64,000 nucleotides of DNA, taken from contig JASWJB010000060.1 in assembly GCA_032433595.1 (NCBI GenBank), forward strand, positions 103,760-167,759, written 5' to 3'. The position numbers were made by a program, and so were the translations under genes. Positions 1 through 11,837 of the stretch are shown piece by piece. Position 1 is the stretch's first letter. Each line of letters starts with the position of its first letter. Origin of the DNA: Conoideocrella luteorostrata (lineage: Eukaryota > Ascomycota > Sordariomycetes > Hypocreales > Clavicipitaceae). The notes beneath the pieces were generated by a model. The model saw nothing but the letters and a program-made list of their open reading frames with translations. It did not search any database and had not been told where the DNA came from.

Positions 1-773
1 TCTGTCGGCGCGACTAGACCGCTAATGCGCTACACATATGCGTCTGAGCATCCTCTTATTCTCATTTTGAGATACCGCTGAGATTAGTTTGTTAATATAC
101 CGAGATCCGGAACAGCTTTTCAACTAAGGATTCGTGTGCTACTACCATATGACTTCTCGTGTAGCGAGAGTTAACCCGAGAGGGGGCTTGGCATAAGCTC
201 TATACTCCGCCGTAGTAAGCACGCCTGATAAGGACCATTCCGCAAACACTTGGGACTCCTCTTGGGATGCTCTTCTGTTTCCCACCCAGATCTAAAATGG
301 TTGTAGGAGTTTTGTCTCGTCTGGTTATGCTCCGCTTACGCCGATTAGATTTCGGTGATGTGAAAAAGGGACAATGGACAATAAACACGTGGAGGACGGA
401 GTAAAGCCCCGCTAAAAACACACGTCAGCCAAGTGATGTCCGTCAGTAGGATCTGGCTCTTGCAGAGCTGTTTCAGGATCCGACCAAGCTGATTCAGTAC
501 TGCGCCGCAACGCAATCCGTCCCAAGACATCTTGTTCTTGACTACAAGGTAGATATTCATAGCTTTGTTACGGCTACTCGTCGGGGGCCAGATGTAAAGG
601 CCTGGCCTGCCGGAGAAAATGGCTCGCTGGAAGTGCGATATTTGTTATTATTGCATAACGGCTGAGATTGTGCCACATGACGAAAAAGATATAAGGGCTG
701 CCTCGTCCCCTGTTACTTCGTGCGCACATAGTGATTAATAGTGGAACTTTCTTCAAATAGAACAATAGTCATC
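1..773. other. Upstream region, no gene recognised
   Basis: No open frame here has recognisable domains or plausible splice structure; those present are short and overlap on both strands. The stretch holds the 5' flank of the AflR-like regulator. At 100-108 lies CCGAGATCC, a word that recurs in other intergenic regions of this cluster (6930, 18760, 23746), so it may be a regulator site. An ACGGAGTA-type word, common across the window, is at about 396. Confidence 0.5.
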
Positions 774-2024
774 ATGTTTTCGACAATTCGCTACCGTAAT
801 CCTTCGCAGCCAGACGATATACCAAAGTCAGTCGACTCTCACAACTTTGAGCGCCGCCGCCCGTCGAGGCTCGCATGTGTGGAATGCCGAACAAGAAAGG
901 TGCGTTTGGCATATCATGCTGAATATAATTTTTTTGTTTGTTTATTTGCTTACTCTCGAGACATGTTACTAACGCCGGGTGCTAAATACACCAGGTCAAG
1001 TGCACGGGAGAGAATACCGGCTGCCAAAGATGCCAGGGCGTCGGGATTACGTGTATATATCCAGAGGTGACCAAGCGCAACAGTAAGAGACAGAGGTCGA
1101 CCGCTCCGGCGGAAGGCTGCGAGGGCCACCCAAGCAGGCTGTGCAGCGAGGATAGCCATATCAAGGAGGAGAAAAGCACTTCTTCTGGATCAAGCCGGGT
1201 ACCACCGTCTGGACTCTCGGCGCCCCCGAATTCGGACGCTTCAATGTCTCTGAGCATCAGCCCCGAAGACTACTCGATACATTGTCCAGACGTGGATGGC
1301 GATTTTAGCATAGGTAACTAGTATATGGTCCCTCCACGCTCAATCATGAATTTTGGCTCCGCTAATGCTGCGTGCCGGCCTGCAAGATTTCGATTACTTA
1401 CAGTCGTTCGGCGAGCTCTACCAGCCTGGTACATTTGAGGGGCTGTCTTTCTCACTAACAGGCGAGACTGTGGCTTCGGAGAATGGCGACAACTTATATT
1501 CCAATAACGTTGCTGTTATTCATGAGGCGGAGCAATGCCAGTGCGCTCAGGCTGCTATGAATATGCTAGAGGAGCTTGATTTGAAGTATCATGACAATAT
1601 CCAGCTACCCAGCGGTGCTATTCTCAGCCACCAAAAGTCGGCTCTAACACAGTTAAACTCCTGGATCGCATGCAGCCACAGAGGCATCCCGCGCGCAACC
1701 ACCAAAGTCGTTATCCTCGTCATCGAATGCCTCTCGCTATGCTTGGAGCGAGGCTTCACACACTGCACCCGCCAAATGCACCAAAACATGGAGGACAAGA
1801 GTCCATTAGAGCCAGGAAGTTGCCAAACGGGAGACTACCAGGTGGAGTCGACGCACGAGTGGGCACATATTGTCAGGGTGTCATTACTGATCCGATGCAG
1901 AGAGCTCTTGAATGCGGCAGGACGGTTGAAGGAGCGAGGCGGGCAGGGGCGGCAGCTGAGCGAGGCGGAAGAGCGGCTTTCCGGCGTCATCAAAGAATTA
2001 AAACGGTGGGACGGATGCCTGTAG
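774..2024 (+). CDS. Zn(II)2Cys6 transcription factor, AflR-like (cluster regulator)
   Basis: Probable pathway-specific activator of the adjacent PKS1 cluster, acting in the nucleus. I read three exons, 774-899, 995-1313 and 1387-2024 (about 360 aa). The first intron has a TACTAAC branch site and interrupts the zinc cluster. After splicing, residues 35-61 show the C-x2-C-x6-C-x6-C-x2-C-x6-C pattern (CVEC at the start), followed by a basic KRNSKRQR stretch. A Ser/Pro-rich linker follows, and the last 220 residues (CQCAQAA, then a helical region ending HEWAHIVRVSLLIRCRELL) resemble the AflR regulatory domain. An in-frame GTG lies upstream at 741, but the ATG at 774 is the first standard start. 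It converges with the MFS gene downstream. Family assignment is firm; that it controls PKS1 is inferred from position. Confidence 0.88.
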
Positions 2025-2721
2025 AGTGTAGAGATGGATTCTGCGTGTAAATGACTTCATGCTATGAAAAAATTGCTAATAGTGATACCAAACGCTGCGT
2101 ACACACAACAAAACTCACTGCCTGCTGGCCTGCCACTGATGTAACGGTCGTGGCGTGTTACCATGGCTCCTCACTTTAATCTGGCCGTATGGCCAACCAA
2201 AACGAGTTATTGTCCGTTTTGCTGCCCTGCCGGTTTCGAGACTTCATCTAAAGAGCGGGGCGGCCGGTATGCGGGCCGTGAGTATAACACACTGATTTTA
2301 CACACAATTTTATCCTGCAAGCACGCTATGGAATTTCCTGCATAATATATGTACATAGAGCTACTTTGCCAGTTTGCGGCTGAAGGCGGGTTGCGCTCCG
2401 CATGACGCTGCTGATCGGGACAAGTAGAATTGGCAAGACCCATCTTATCTATTCTAATAATAATAACTTTGACGGCCTGATTTTCGCGATGATTTCCTTA
2501 TTGAAATGACTAAACTCCGTTGGAACGGGCGCCATTGGTCACCGTTCGACCAACCGGGACGACAAAGCACGCTGTGGGGTTGCAATCAAGCACGTTAGGG
2601 TCGGGGACTGTCAAGCACAGAAACCATGCATAACCCGTAATATAACTGACGTTACAACCATTCCGGCACTGAAATGCTTTCGCATGGCCGCGGCACCACT
2701 GGTTCATATTCCCAGGGCTTA
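2025..2721. other. Convergent 3' intergenic region
   Basis: This lies between the 3' ends of the regulator and the MFS gene. No coding signal, repeat or RNA gene was recognised. Confidence 0.5.
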
Positions 2722-4418
2722 TCACAGCGCTCCTCCTGCTTGTTTCAAGGCGGCAGCATCAAGCTTTTGCCAGGGGAGGAACACGGCAATGAATAGCGAA
2801 GCGCCCACGACGGCACACGCCAGCGCGTAGCTTGCCTTGATGCCCTCGAGATAAGCGGCAACAACGCCAGGCAGCTGGTCAGATCCGAACACGGACCGCA
2901 GCTGGCCGGCGCCCGCAGAGATGACCTGCGTCGGACCGACGCCTGGTGCTAGAGAAGGCAGGGAGACCAGCATCCTGTTGGTAAAGACAGACTGTGTGGC
3001 CGACACCCAGATGGCACCCCCGATCGTCTGGAAGCATAACATCATGGCCGTGATGGCTGGGAGATCGGACGCTAGAACGGCGGACTGGCCAACAATGATG
3101 GGTACCTGGAAGGCACCTCCCAGGCCGATGCCAGCCACAATCTGCACGCCAACCCAGAGGCCCACGCTCGTGTCGAGCCCGAACAGGTAGCACAGGCCGC
3201 AGCCAAGCGTCGCGATGGCGGACCCCGCGACCATGACGAGGGTCGACAGGCCCGTCTTGGAGATGAAGATTCCCGCGCCTAGGGCAGATGTCATGGCCGC
3301 AATGATGAAGGGAAGGTTGTGGACGCCCGAGATGACGGGGCTGTCGCCGCGGACGGCTTGAAAGTAGATGGGCAGGTAATACACAATGGAAAAGAGCGCT
3401 CCACCCTGGAAGACGGTATAGAACAGGGCAACGCCGATCTCCCGCTGCAGAAACAGCCGGGGGATTATCATAGCCCGCTCGCCCTGCCAATACTCGACAA
3501 GCCCGAAGACGAAGAAGAGTGCCACCGAGGCCTCGAGCAGCCCGACCACGAGCCCCGAGCCCCACGACTCGTCCACGCCGCCGTGCTGCACCGCCACCAG
3601 ATAGGTTAGAATGGCCCCCATCAGGACGGCCGTGCCAGGGGGGTCCAACTGGAGCAGCTTCTCCCTGAGGGGCGCCTGGCGCGGCCGGGCTGCCTCGGGA
3701 GCTTGGAAGAAGAAGACCGTCGCAAGAAGAGGCAGGACGCCAATTGGGAGGTTGATGTAGAAACACCATCGCCACGAGGTCTCTGTGGAAAAGACGCCAC
3801 CTAGCAGCGGCCCCAGAACGCTGCCGACGCCAAACACAGCGCCAAGAATCCCCGTGTACGCGGCTCGCTTGCTGGGTTCAGATATGTAGGCGCAAATCGT
3901 ATATGCACCCGAGCTGACGCCCGCCGCCCCAATGCCCGCAATGGTGCGGCCGACGATGAAGGCAGCCGAGTTGGGGGCGGCGCCACAGAGCAGGCTGCCA
4001 CCCAGAAACACGAATATAGCAATCAGGAAGCTGATCTTGAGGGGGAAGTACTGATACGTCTTCCCCCACGTGGACTGGAAGCCACCCGACGTCATGAGAT
4101 AGATGGCGCCGTACCAGCCGGCGTCTTTCAGTCCGTGGAACTCGTTGGTGATGGCGGGAAGCGAAGTCGCGACAATAGTCTGCAAGGGATTAGCCGTAGT
4201 CGGTGCGTGTCGCAACTTTACGCGGTATGCCAGCCTACCATATCTAGCGCAATTAGGAAGATGCTGAAGACGAGCGAGGTGAGCATGAGCCACAGCCTCG
4301 TGCCCGTCAAATACTCTGTCTCCGGCTCCTTCGTCTCACTCTCACTCTCGAGGTGGTGAGAGTCCGTGTCTGACATGTCCAGACGGGATACATCGTGCCA
4401 AGTATCTGTACTAGTCAT
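2722..4418 (-). CDS. MFS drug/metabolite exporter (DHA2-type, about 14 TM)
   Basis: Probable plasma-membrane efflux pump for the cluster product. Two exons: 4418-4239 (60 codons, ending IFLIALDM) and 4179-2722, joined across a 59 nt intron; total about 545 aa. The acidic, Ser/Thr-rich N-terminus (about 40 residues) is cytosolic. It is followed by the TIVATSLPAI first-helix motif, GRTIAGIGAAGVSSG (helix 4), LGPLLGGVFSTETSWRWCF (the DHA2 motif C region) and hydrophobic helices to the C-terminus, as in fungal TRI12/AflT-like pumps. The loop 2 position that usually carries GRR reads KTYQYFPLK, a deviation also seen in some relatives. It is divergent from the SDR at 5268; the shared promoter carries a duplicated module. 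The substrate is inferred from context only. Confidence 0.9.
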
Positions 4419-4682
4419 CCTGTAGAGTCGGGTGGTAGAGAACGAACAGCAGGCGATGAGAGAAGGGGGTTTTGTGCTGTTTCCGTGCTTGTTGCTGGAA
4501 CGGTGCTTTTTGTGTCGTGCGGAAGGGGGCGTTCGTGATGCATTGGGTTGATGATATCCTCGCCAGCAGCAGCAGCTCTCCCTTTATCAGGAATGAAGCT
4601 TGGGGTGTACGGAGTATTGCGCTCTGCGTTGCCCAGTTTGCCGGAATCGAGGACTTGCACACAGCCGAATATTCCTTCATAA

Positions 4683-4880
4683 CAGCATGATGCTCAGTTC
4701 GCTGCTCGGTGCATCGGGGCCGCATTTACATGTACGACTACACATATCAGCCTAGAGCTCGCAGTTGAGTATTCGTCGATCACGGCATCATACTGAGTTC
4801 GCTGCTCGGTGCTTCGGGGCTGCATCTACGTACATGCACGACCACATGGTTGAAACTCCGCTGTTGCGTTCGACCAGTGT
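4683..4880. repeat. Direct repeat, about 100 bp x 2, in divergent promoter
   Basis: Two imperfect copies (about 4683-4782 and 4783-4880) share the core AGTTCGCTGCTCGGTGC, then a TCGGGGC block and a diverged tail. The array sits between the starts of the MFS gene (4418) and the SDR (5268), so each gene sees both copies. It may be a duplicated regulatory module; binding is not shown. Confidence 0.7.
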
Positions 4881-5267
4881 GTAGCAGCCTCCGCTAAAGT
4901 CCGCCGCTTTGCGGGGGTGGGGCCCACTGACTCCAGAGACGCTATTGGCCTAACGGGCTCCGCTGGCCTGCTGTCAGACACACGCGCACCGGTGGGCCCG
5001 GGCCGAGCACCGAGATGGAGCCAGGCGGCGGGCAGGATGGACATACACCGCGGTGTCGGATGCAGAGCCACAGGCTCAGGACGCGGACTTCGTGGAACTG
5101 ATTGGGCGCTCGAAGAGATCGTGCCGCATGGTATATAGGCCATCGATCCTCTCCGGAACCACTGCGGCATAGCAAAAGAGCGCAATCAGCACCAAGAACA
5201 GGCACATCCTTCTTCGTGCCCCAACCGTTCTTCGCACCACCACGCATCAGCCACATACGCTTTGGTC

Positions 5268-6385
5268 ATGTCTGCCGACCTGGAAAAAGGTGCCTCGTCC
5301 GAGGCCACCTTCATAGGCTTTTTGCGACGCCAATTCACCAAATACAAGCCGCTGCCTGCCGGCACGACCATCGCCGGCGAGACGGCCATTGTCACCGGCA
5401 GCAACATCGGGCTTGGGCTCTCAGCGTGTCGCCAACTGCTCGAACTTGGGCTGTCGCATCTGGTCATGGCTGTGAGAACGCAGGCCAAAGGCGACGATGC
5501 GGCACTCCAGCTGCGCAAAGATTTTCCCTCCTCCACTATTGACGTGTGGGTCGTCGACATGGGCTCGTACGACTCGGTCCGGGCGTTTGCGACGCGGTGC
5601 GAAAGCCTGCCGCGCCTCGACATTGTCATTCTCAATGCCGGGGTGCTCAACGAGGTGTACCGGGTCTCACCTGCGGGTAATGAGATGACTCTGCAGGTAA
5701 ATTACCTGTCGACGGTGCTTTTGACCATGCTGCTTCTTCCTATCCTCAAAGCCAAGAAAGCCAAGGACGCGACACGGCCGCCAACCATCAGTGTAGTCGC
5801 CTCTGACACGATATATAAGAGCATGGTCGACCTTCACTCCCCCGTGCTGCCGCAGTTCCAGCAACCAAAGAAATATAGCGCCTTCCATTGGTACGCCAGG
5901 TCAAAGTTGCTGCAGACGTTCTTCATTGCTAAGCTGGCCGAGTTTGTCCCCCCCGAGGATGTCCTCATCAATCAGGCCAACCCCGGAGCCACCTCCGGCA
6001 CCGATTTCTTCCGCGGCTATCCGTCTTACGTGCTGAAGACGATCGTCTCCATAATCCAAAAAATGGTGGCTAGGCCGGTAGATCTTGCGGCAACCACGTA
6101 TCTCGACGCTGTGTTAGCTCAAGGCAAGGGAAGCCATGGGTCTTTCACCAGCGACTGGACAATCAAACCGTTAGTCGTTCCCGTTGCGTAGCCTTGTTTT
6201 GAGAAAAATGTTTGCCCGTCTGGAGGCGACGCACTAACACCTCTATTGGTAGATATCCCAAAATATATTACTCTCAGGAAGGCAAGGGTTTGCAAAACAG
6301 GCTGTGGGAGGAAACAATGGAAGAGCTGAACTTTGCGCATGCCTCATCAATTGTGCAAAGCATGCAGAAAACCCAGTCGCAGTGA
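5268..6385 (+). CDS. Short-chain dehydrogenase/reductase (retinol dehydrogenase-like)
   Basis: NAD(P)-dependent oxidoreductase, probably acting on the polyketide aldehyde, alcohol or ketone. Two exons, 5268-6169 and 6253-6385, about 344 aa. The 83 nt intron carries a CACTAAC branch site and is needed to reach the conserved C-terminus (PYPKIYYSQEGKG onward); without splicing the frame closes at 6191. Visible motifs: TGSNIGLG cofactor loop near residue 44, NAG after the fourth strand (LDIVILNAG) and YARSK as the YxxxK catalytic pair, with NPGATSGTDFF after it. The length is typical of the large fungal SDR type with an N-terminal extension. The ATG at 5268 is preferred over the in-frame TTG at 5262. 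It is divergent from the MFS gene. The exact substrate is unknown. Confidence 0.88.
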
Positions 6386-7307
6386 TTGCATGCAGGCCGT
6401 GTGATCTAGAACGATTTGTACTCATGATCACTAAATTGGGAAGGCGGGGCCAAAGGTCATTTTCTAATGTAAACTACGGAATAACTAGATTGAAGTGCGT
6501 TTAGTAGCTAATGTGTGGGACGAAATGAACTTAGTCGGAGACTAGCTAGATTTTGCTCATTTGGACGTGATCAACTTGGCCGGGTCGTCACTTAGCTATA
6601 AGAAGGGTCCTGGTCTGTTACTACATTGAATCCATGTGTTTGTTTGGAATTATGCTCTAGTGCCTGTTGTGCTTTGCTTTGCTGTTTGGAAGAGCGTCCA
6701 CCTGATAACTGTGCAAGGAACCGTGCCTGGCACATAGGTTTACGCCATGTCACCAATTGCCACATCCAGCGTCATTGGCTCCATGCGGTAGAGAGTTTCT
6801 ACGATGCGAGGGACAAACATCGCCAAAGCTAAGCCCACAGGTGGAGAGTTCCGTTGTTCCGACTCCGGTTACGTGTTCAGATACGTCGCAGGCGCTCTCC
6901 GCACGGAAGAAGAATACAATGTGTAAGCACCGAGATCCATGAAACCATGTGGCTGTCGGAATATGCGCATTGTATGTGGTGTGAATGCAGGGGCTATCCG
7001 TGCTCTGGAAAGGAAAGCCATATCTGGCATGTCGGACGAACAGCGGCCCGAGACGGTGGCATAGTGAATGCCCATGAGTTTAAGGGTGGGCACATCCAGC
7101 GGACGTGTTGGGCCAGCCAGTTTAAACTCCGTCAACTATTTCGTCATCTGCCTGCCTGTCAACCCCTGCTCTCGTAGTCCGCCGTTCACTCCTCTATGTT
7201 GTAAGTCCTTGCTCCAGTAATATAAAGAGCACCGGTCACACTTTTTTATCTCATAATAAAACTCTCAACGTTTCTCACTACCGGTCTGTTTTCACAAACT
7301 TGATGAA
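6386..7307. other. Intergenic, promoter of the next SDR
   Basis: No gene supported. It contains ACCGAGATCC at 6929-6938, matching the word at 99-108 and the core of the 18760 and 23746 sites. A TATAAAGAG-like element is at about 7220 and CT-rich sequence precedes the ATG at 7308. Confidence 0.45.
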
Positions 7308-8385
7308 ATGCCTTCATACCTTGTTACAGGCGCCTCCAGGGGGCTAGGTGTGAGTGAAGTCCTAAAGCCTGGCTACGTATTCGAGTCATTTCTGACGATT
7401 CTGAACGCAGTTCGAATTTATGCGCCAACTTAGCCAAGACCCTAATAACACTGTCATTGGTCTTGTTCGGGACCAGGCCACGACTGAAAAGGCAGTGGCG
7501 GTAGAGCTCAGTGGTGCCTCCAACATCCATATCTTGCGGGCTGATATTACCAATTACGATGCCGTGAAGGTGAGGCTGAGTAGTAAATAAGAACTTCAAA
7601 GCATCTTACGAGGCAGACTCATCTAACATACTTTGCTAGGCTGCCGTTGCCGACGTGGCGAAGATTACTGGTGGAAGCTTGGATTACCTCATTGCGAATG
7701 CAGCTTACGTGTCAAAATTCGACGCATACGAGTCGCTCGGAGTTCTGTAAGCTTAGTGGGGTCCTCAATAACACTAACGTTCATTCATGACTAATCGCCC
7801 ATGCTCCGCTTCCCACAGAGGTTCTATGCCCAAGGAACTTGAGGAGGATTTGCTCAAGTCCTTCAAAGTAAATGTCGTTTCCAACATCCACCTAATCAAC
7901 CTTTTCATGCCGATTATCCTGAAAGGCAATACCAAGAAAGTCATTGCAATCACAACCGCCATGGCAGACTTGGACCCCATCAATGCATTCGACGTTGAAA
8001 ACGTTGCGGGCTATGCCATGAGCAAGGCAGCCATGAACGTCGCGGTGGGCAAATTCAGCGCTCAATACAAAAAGCACGGTGTGTTGTTCATCAGCATTTC
8101 TCCTGGTTTAGTGGAAACTGGACAGCATAGTAATGGTACGAGTTCATATTGTCTACATACTAAACAATTCCTTGCTGGCTAACGTATCGAGCAGCAACTC
8201 CCGCACAAGTCCAAACGCTGCGGGGTATGTTTCAAAAATTTGCCGCATACAGCCCTCAGTTTACTGGCCCTGCCGAGCCCCGGGATGCCGTAAAGGATGT
8301 TATTTCCGTATGGGAAAAGGCAAGTATTGAAGGTGGAAACGGCGGCTCGTACGTTTCACACTTTGGAAACAAGCAATGGCTGTAA
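7308..8385 (+). CDS. Short-chain dehydrogenase/reductase
   Basis: Five short exons: 7308-7349, 7411-7569, 7640-7746, 7819-8135 and 8195-8385, giving about 271 aa. The product begins MPSYLVTGASRGLG, the TGxxxGxG Rossmann loop at the extreme N-terminus. Then come RADIT (the acidic residue beside the adenine), LIANAAY in place of the usual NNAG, and YAMSKAAMN as the catalytic YxxxK. SPGLVETG follows as in classical SDRs. All introns obey GT-AG and the phases agree. Compact SDRs of this type accompany salicylaldehyde-forming HR-PKSs, where they help set ketone/alcohol oxidation states on the ACP-bound chain. That role is inferred here. Confidence 0.87.
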
Positions 8386-8980
8386 GACAAATGATTAATG
8401 TAGAAGTATCTGGCAAAATGATCGGTATTGAGATGAAGAAAATGTAGTTGCGGTAAACATCTTCTGTTTCAATTGCCAGTTGGTACCTGATTTGATTGAG
8501 AAAACGGGACGATGTTCTACATGTTGCGATTAAGTACCACCCACTTTTCGGTGTGCACAGTCAATATTCAAAATTACGTTCGCAGAGTTATTCAGTGATT
8601 ATATAGTCAGACCAAGTGCTCAGCATCGCATCAGAGTCACTCATCAGAAAGATTATGTCCCTTGTGTGTACTCCTCGACTAGCCGTTGCCGCAGTCAGCC
8701 TTGTGCGTCTAAATTGTGCCTGACCACGCTCTTGAACCTTCAGGTCAGGTTAAGACACATCAAGCGATACGAGAATCTCTAAGAGAAATCTATTGCGAAT
8801 AACTGGAATATCCACCGGAAACTATTTAGCTAGGAAAGGTTGGAAACGCCGGGATTGCACCAGGAATCTTCACGTCCTAAAAAGGATCTATATGATTGGT
8901 TAAACCCATGGCTAATAAGTACTTCCCAAACAACTACAGAATGACTTTGGCTACCGATTATCCAAGATCTACTCCGTCCC
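8386..8980. other. Convergent 3' intergenic region
   Basis: This separates the 3' ends of the SDR and the FAD oxidase. No coding or structural signal was recognised. Confidence 0.45.
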
Positions 8981-10745
8981 TCACGGGGCGATAATTGGAT
9001 TGTACCATCTGAAACTATTTCTAGTGTCATAGATGGACTTTAAATTCCGGAGCTTGGGAAGCTGTTCAGCACCGTAAATGGACTCGAGTGACTCATCTCC
9101 CGCAGCATAATTTACATACGTCGCGGTGGTACGATCGGGCTGACCGGCCGTCCACAGACCGAGTGTCTGATCTGCCCAAGCCCGGGACTCGCTCTCTAGA
9201 CCCGCTGGGGCTGCGACAAGAAAGAAGCTGTTTTGTGGATGTGTTAGGTCTCATCTTTACATATAATATTGGAAATAGCTATAACATACACTAGTAAATA
9301 TTCGTCGCGGTGGGGGTATGCGGAGCTCGCAGGGTCAATTGCTCGAGTCCCCTTGGTAGAATAGCCCTCATGGTACACGATAGCACCTGGGGCAAAGCTG
9401 GGATTCTGCACAATCTGCTTGTTGAATGCGTTGTAGATATGACGCTCGGTGGTAACATTGTACGTTTGGAGGAATACAGACTTCTGGATCCAGCGGGCTG
9501 AGGTGCAGGACTGGCTCTTAATATCTGTTTGCTGGGCGACGAGGAGATCTGGATATGATACATCTCCTTTAGTGCTTGACAGCGCGGGGATAGCGTTGAA
9601 AGGTTGCAAAAGCATCTCCGCGGCTGCAGCGGGGCCATTGTAGGCAAACGACCATCCGATTACAGCCTATAAATTGTAAGACATTGAACTACTCCGTTGA
9701 GGGGACCTGCTTGTATGTCTTACTTCTGTGGAGCTGATAGAAGGATCAATGGAAAATTGCCCGAAATTGACACCCATAGCGGGAGGAATGTCACCCTTGC
9801 CTTGAAACTTGTTCAATGCATTGAAGAATGTTTCAAGTTGGCTCTGGTGAAAGACGTAATTGTGGTAGTGCCAAGTGTCGGATTTTTTGGGATAGATCTT
9901 CATCAGCACGCTGGTGACGATGGCGAAATTGTGACCAGCGCCCTTCATGGCCCAGAAAAGATCGCTGTGAGAGTCAGCGCTTACTATGGCAGTCTCGCCG
10001 TTGGATAGCACGACGTTTAAGCTGATAAAGTTATCGGCAATCAAGCCATACTCGCCTTGGAAGCGACCGAGACCACCGCCCAAGCCCGGCCCGACAAGAC
10101 CGACGCAAGCGTTACTACCCGTGGCTGGGATGATTAGAAAAACGAAATGTCTGTAACGCAAAGAATTTGACAAGAACTTACAAGTAACGAAGCCCTTATC
10201 CCAGAGTGTGGAAATGACTAGATCACCATATACGCCACCCTGGAACAATGCGGACTTTTGATCTGGCTGAATTGTGATATTAACGAGCTTTGACATATTG
10301 ATCTCGATGCCGTTAAATTTTGCAACTGTGTTTGTCACGCCGTGGCCCCTTCCATATGCCAAAAAATTGAAGTGGTGGCGATTGCAATAATTGACCTAAG
10401 CGTAACATGTCAGTGCAATGTCTCACTCATACAGTCGCTGATTCTTACTATCTTCTGCACATCAGACTCTTGCGCCACCTCGATGACAACTTGAATCTCT
10501 GGCTGGGAGAACTTAGCCCATCTTTCAGTGGCATGCTCGAAGCCCGAATCATGGGGACCAAAGATGAGTGTTCCGCGAGAAAGCGATCGTCCTAGTTCAC
10601 GGCGGACATTATCTACTGTGATGCCAACGGGAGTAACATCAGCAGCCCGAAGATAATGAGGGTTTGAGAAAGAATGAGCTGCTGACGCGACGGCCGAGAG
10701 CAACGCGGAACCGACGCTCAGCAATTCGATAAACGAGCCTCGCAT
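8981..10745 (-). CDS. FAD-linked oxidoreductase, berberine-bridge (BBE) type, secreted or lumenal
   Basis: Probable flavin alcohol/phenol oxidase tailoring the polyketide. Five exons: 10745-10449, 10395-10182, 10124-9724, 9666-9290 and 9227-8981 (about 511 aa). A signal peptide is evident ([19 protein letters not shown], cleavage near AAH). The FAD_binding_4 domain has the GRGHG flavin-attachment His and [14 protein letters not shown]. The C-terminal BBE domain has YVNYAAGDE, then [12 protein letters not shown] and RWYNPI, and ends at 8981. At the site where bicovalent relatives have Gly-Thr-Cys, this protein reads GSNACVG, so the 6-S-cysteinyl link is probably absent; the other FAD oxidase (13860) keeps it. 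The last 62 nt intron, 9289-9228, is essential: reading through it adds a false tail. Confidence 0.88.
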
Positions 10746-11837
10746 GACTGATGAAAATGGAGGTGCCGGCTGTTTTAGGCGGCGGATAAGACGTGTGGTG
10801 TAAAGTAATCGACAGAAAGTAAATAATTGATAGCCCGTAACTCAATAGATGGCGAAGGGCTAGCTGACTACAAGTATAAGTCTGAGCTGGTAGTTCAATC
10901 TGAAGCAAGCTCGGCTATATTGAAGCAAGACATCATCACTAAGCAACCCACCATCGCTAAGGAAGCCGTCATCACTAAGCAAGCCTCCTCACTAAGCAAG
11001 TCAACATTACTGTACTATGAATGGGGTTCTGGATTCTGACGGACGGAGCCAGGGTCGAGACCGTGCCAGGGCGTCCCCGAATTTGCATGCGCATGTTGCT
11101 TACCCAGAGGATCTAAATTTTCAGCTTCTAACTTTAGCATCACCATCATCTGCAGCCGAGCCGCTTTGATGATACGAAATGCGTAGATGACCAGAGGCGG
11201 AAATACGGGGACCCAAAAAGAGAAGGCCGCCGACATAGTCCGCCAATCGGAATGCATTCATGACCCCTCTCTTTTCTCACCACACAGTGCCCGGGTATGA
11301 CATTGTAGGTGGAGCCGGTGTTTTTCATCTCGACCTCAGAGGGGGAACCAGTATTCATTTAGCACGGACTTCATAGGCGCCCTCTTGAGCTGGAGTTTAT
11401 TTTATCGGTTGTGAAGGTTGCACCACAAAACCGCTATAGCATCCCCTGTAAAATGCCCTGGCCGGGACGGAGTACAGGCGGGGCTGCAATATTTATCCCT
11501 CCACGGATGACCTGTGGTCATTCTAGGTCTCCTTACATCCCGCGCTAGTCCCTTCCGAGACGGTCCGGCGATCAAACGCACAATACCTCCGGAGGAGGTA
11601 CTCCGTACCATTCTTGCCAACGATTGACATCGCCGCTGCCATTGAAATGACCCTGATAGGTCGAGCCGAGAGCTGCGGGCCGCGCCGGAATTGTCCAGTG
11701 GCCCTACCTTGAATACCCCTCAGTCGCACCCGGCGACCCTTCCACAGAGTGTCGCTTGCACTTTGCCTCCTTGGCTTCTCCATCTTTCAAGTTGTCCTCC
11801 GCTTGCCCCCTTGGCTTCAGCCGCAGCAAAGATCGAA
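10746..11837. promoter_or_regulatory. Divergent promoter region between FAD oxidase and cupin
   Basis: About 1.1 kb without a supported gene. At about 10926-11003 there are four imperfect copies of an about 18 bp unit built on ATCACTAAGCAAG. At 11555-11560 lies CCGAGA followed by CGGTCCGGCGATC; CCGGCGAT is also found near 24110. CCTCCGGAGG at 11586-11595 is a perfect 10 bp palindrome, followed by TACTCCGTA. These are plausible operator sites for Zn2Cys6 regulators but unproven. Confidence 0.4.

Noticed and set aside
345..560. 71-codon minus-strand frame near the left edge
   Set aside because: Some helical character, but no recognisable motif, start context or partner exons.
2879..3775. 298-codon open frame on the minus strand
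   Set aside because: It is the shifted frame of the GC-rich MFS gene at 2722-4418; its Arg/Pro/Gly-rich product has no domain.
6854..7177. 107-codon plus-strand frame and an overlapping 88-codon minus frame
   Set aside because: No domain or splice partner; the area is best read as the promoter of the SDR at 7308.
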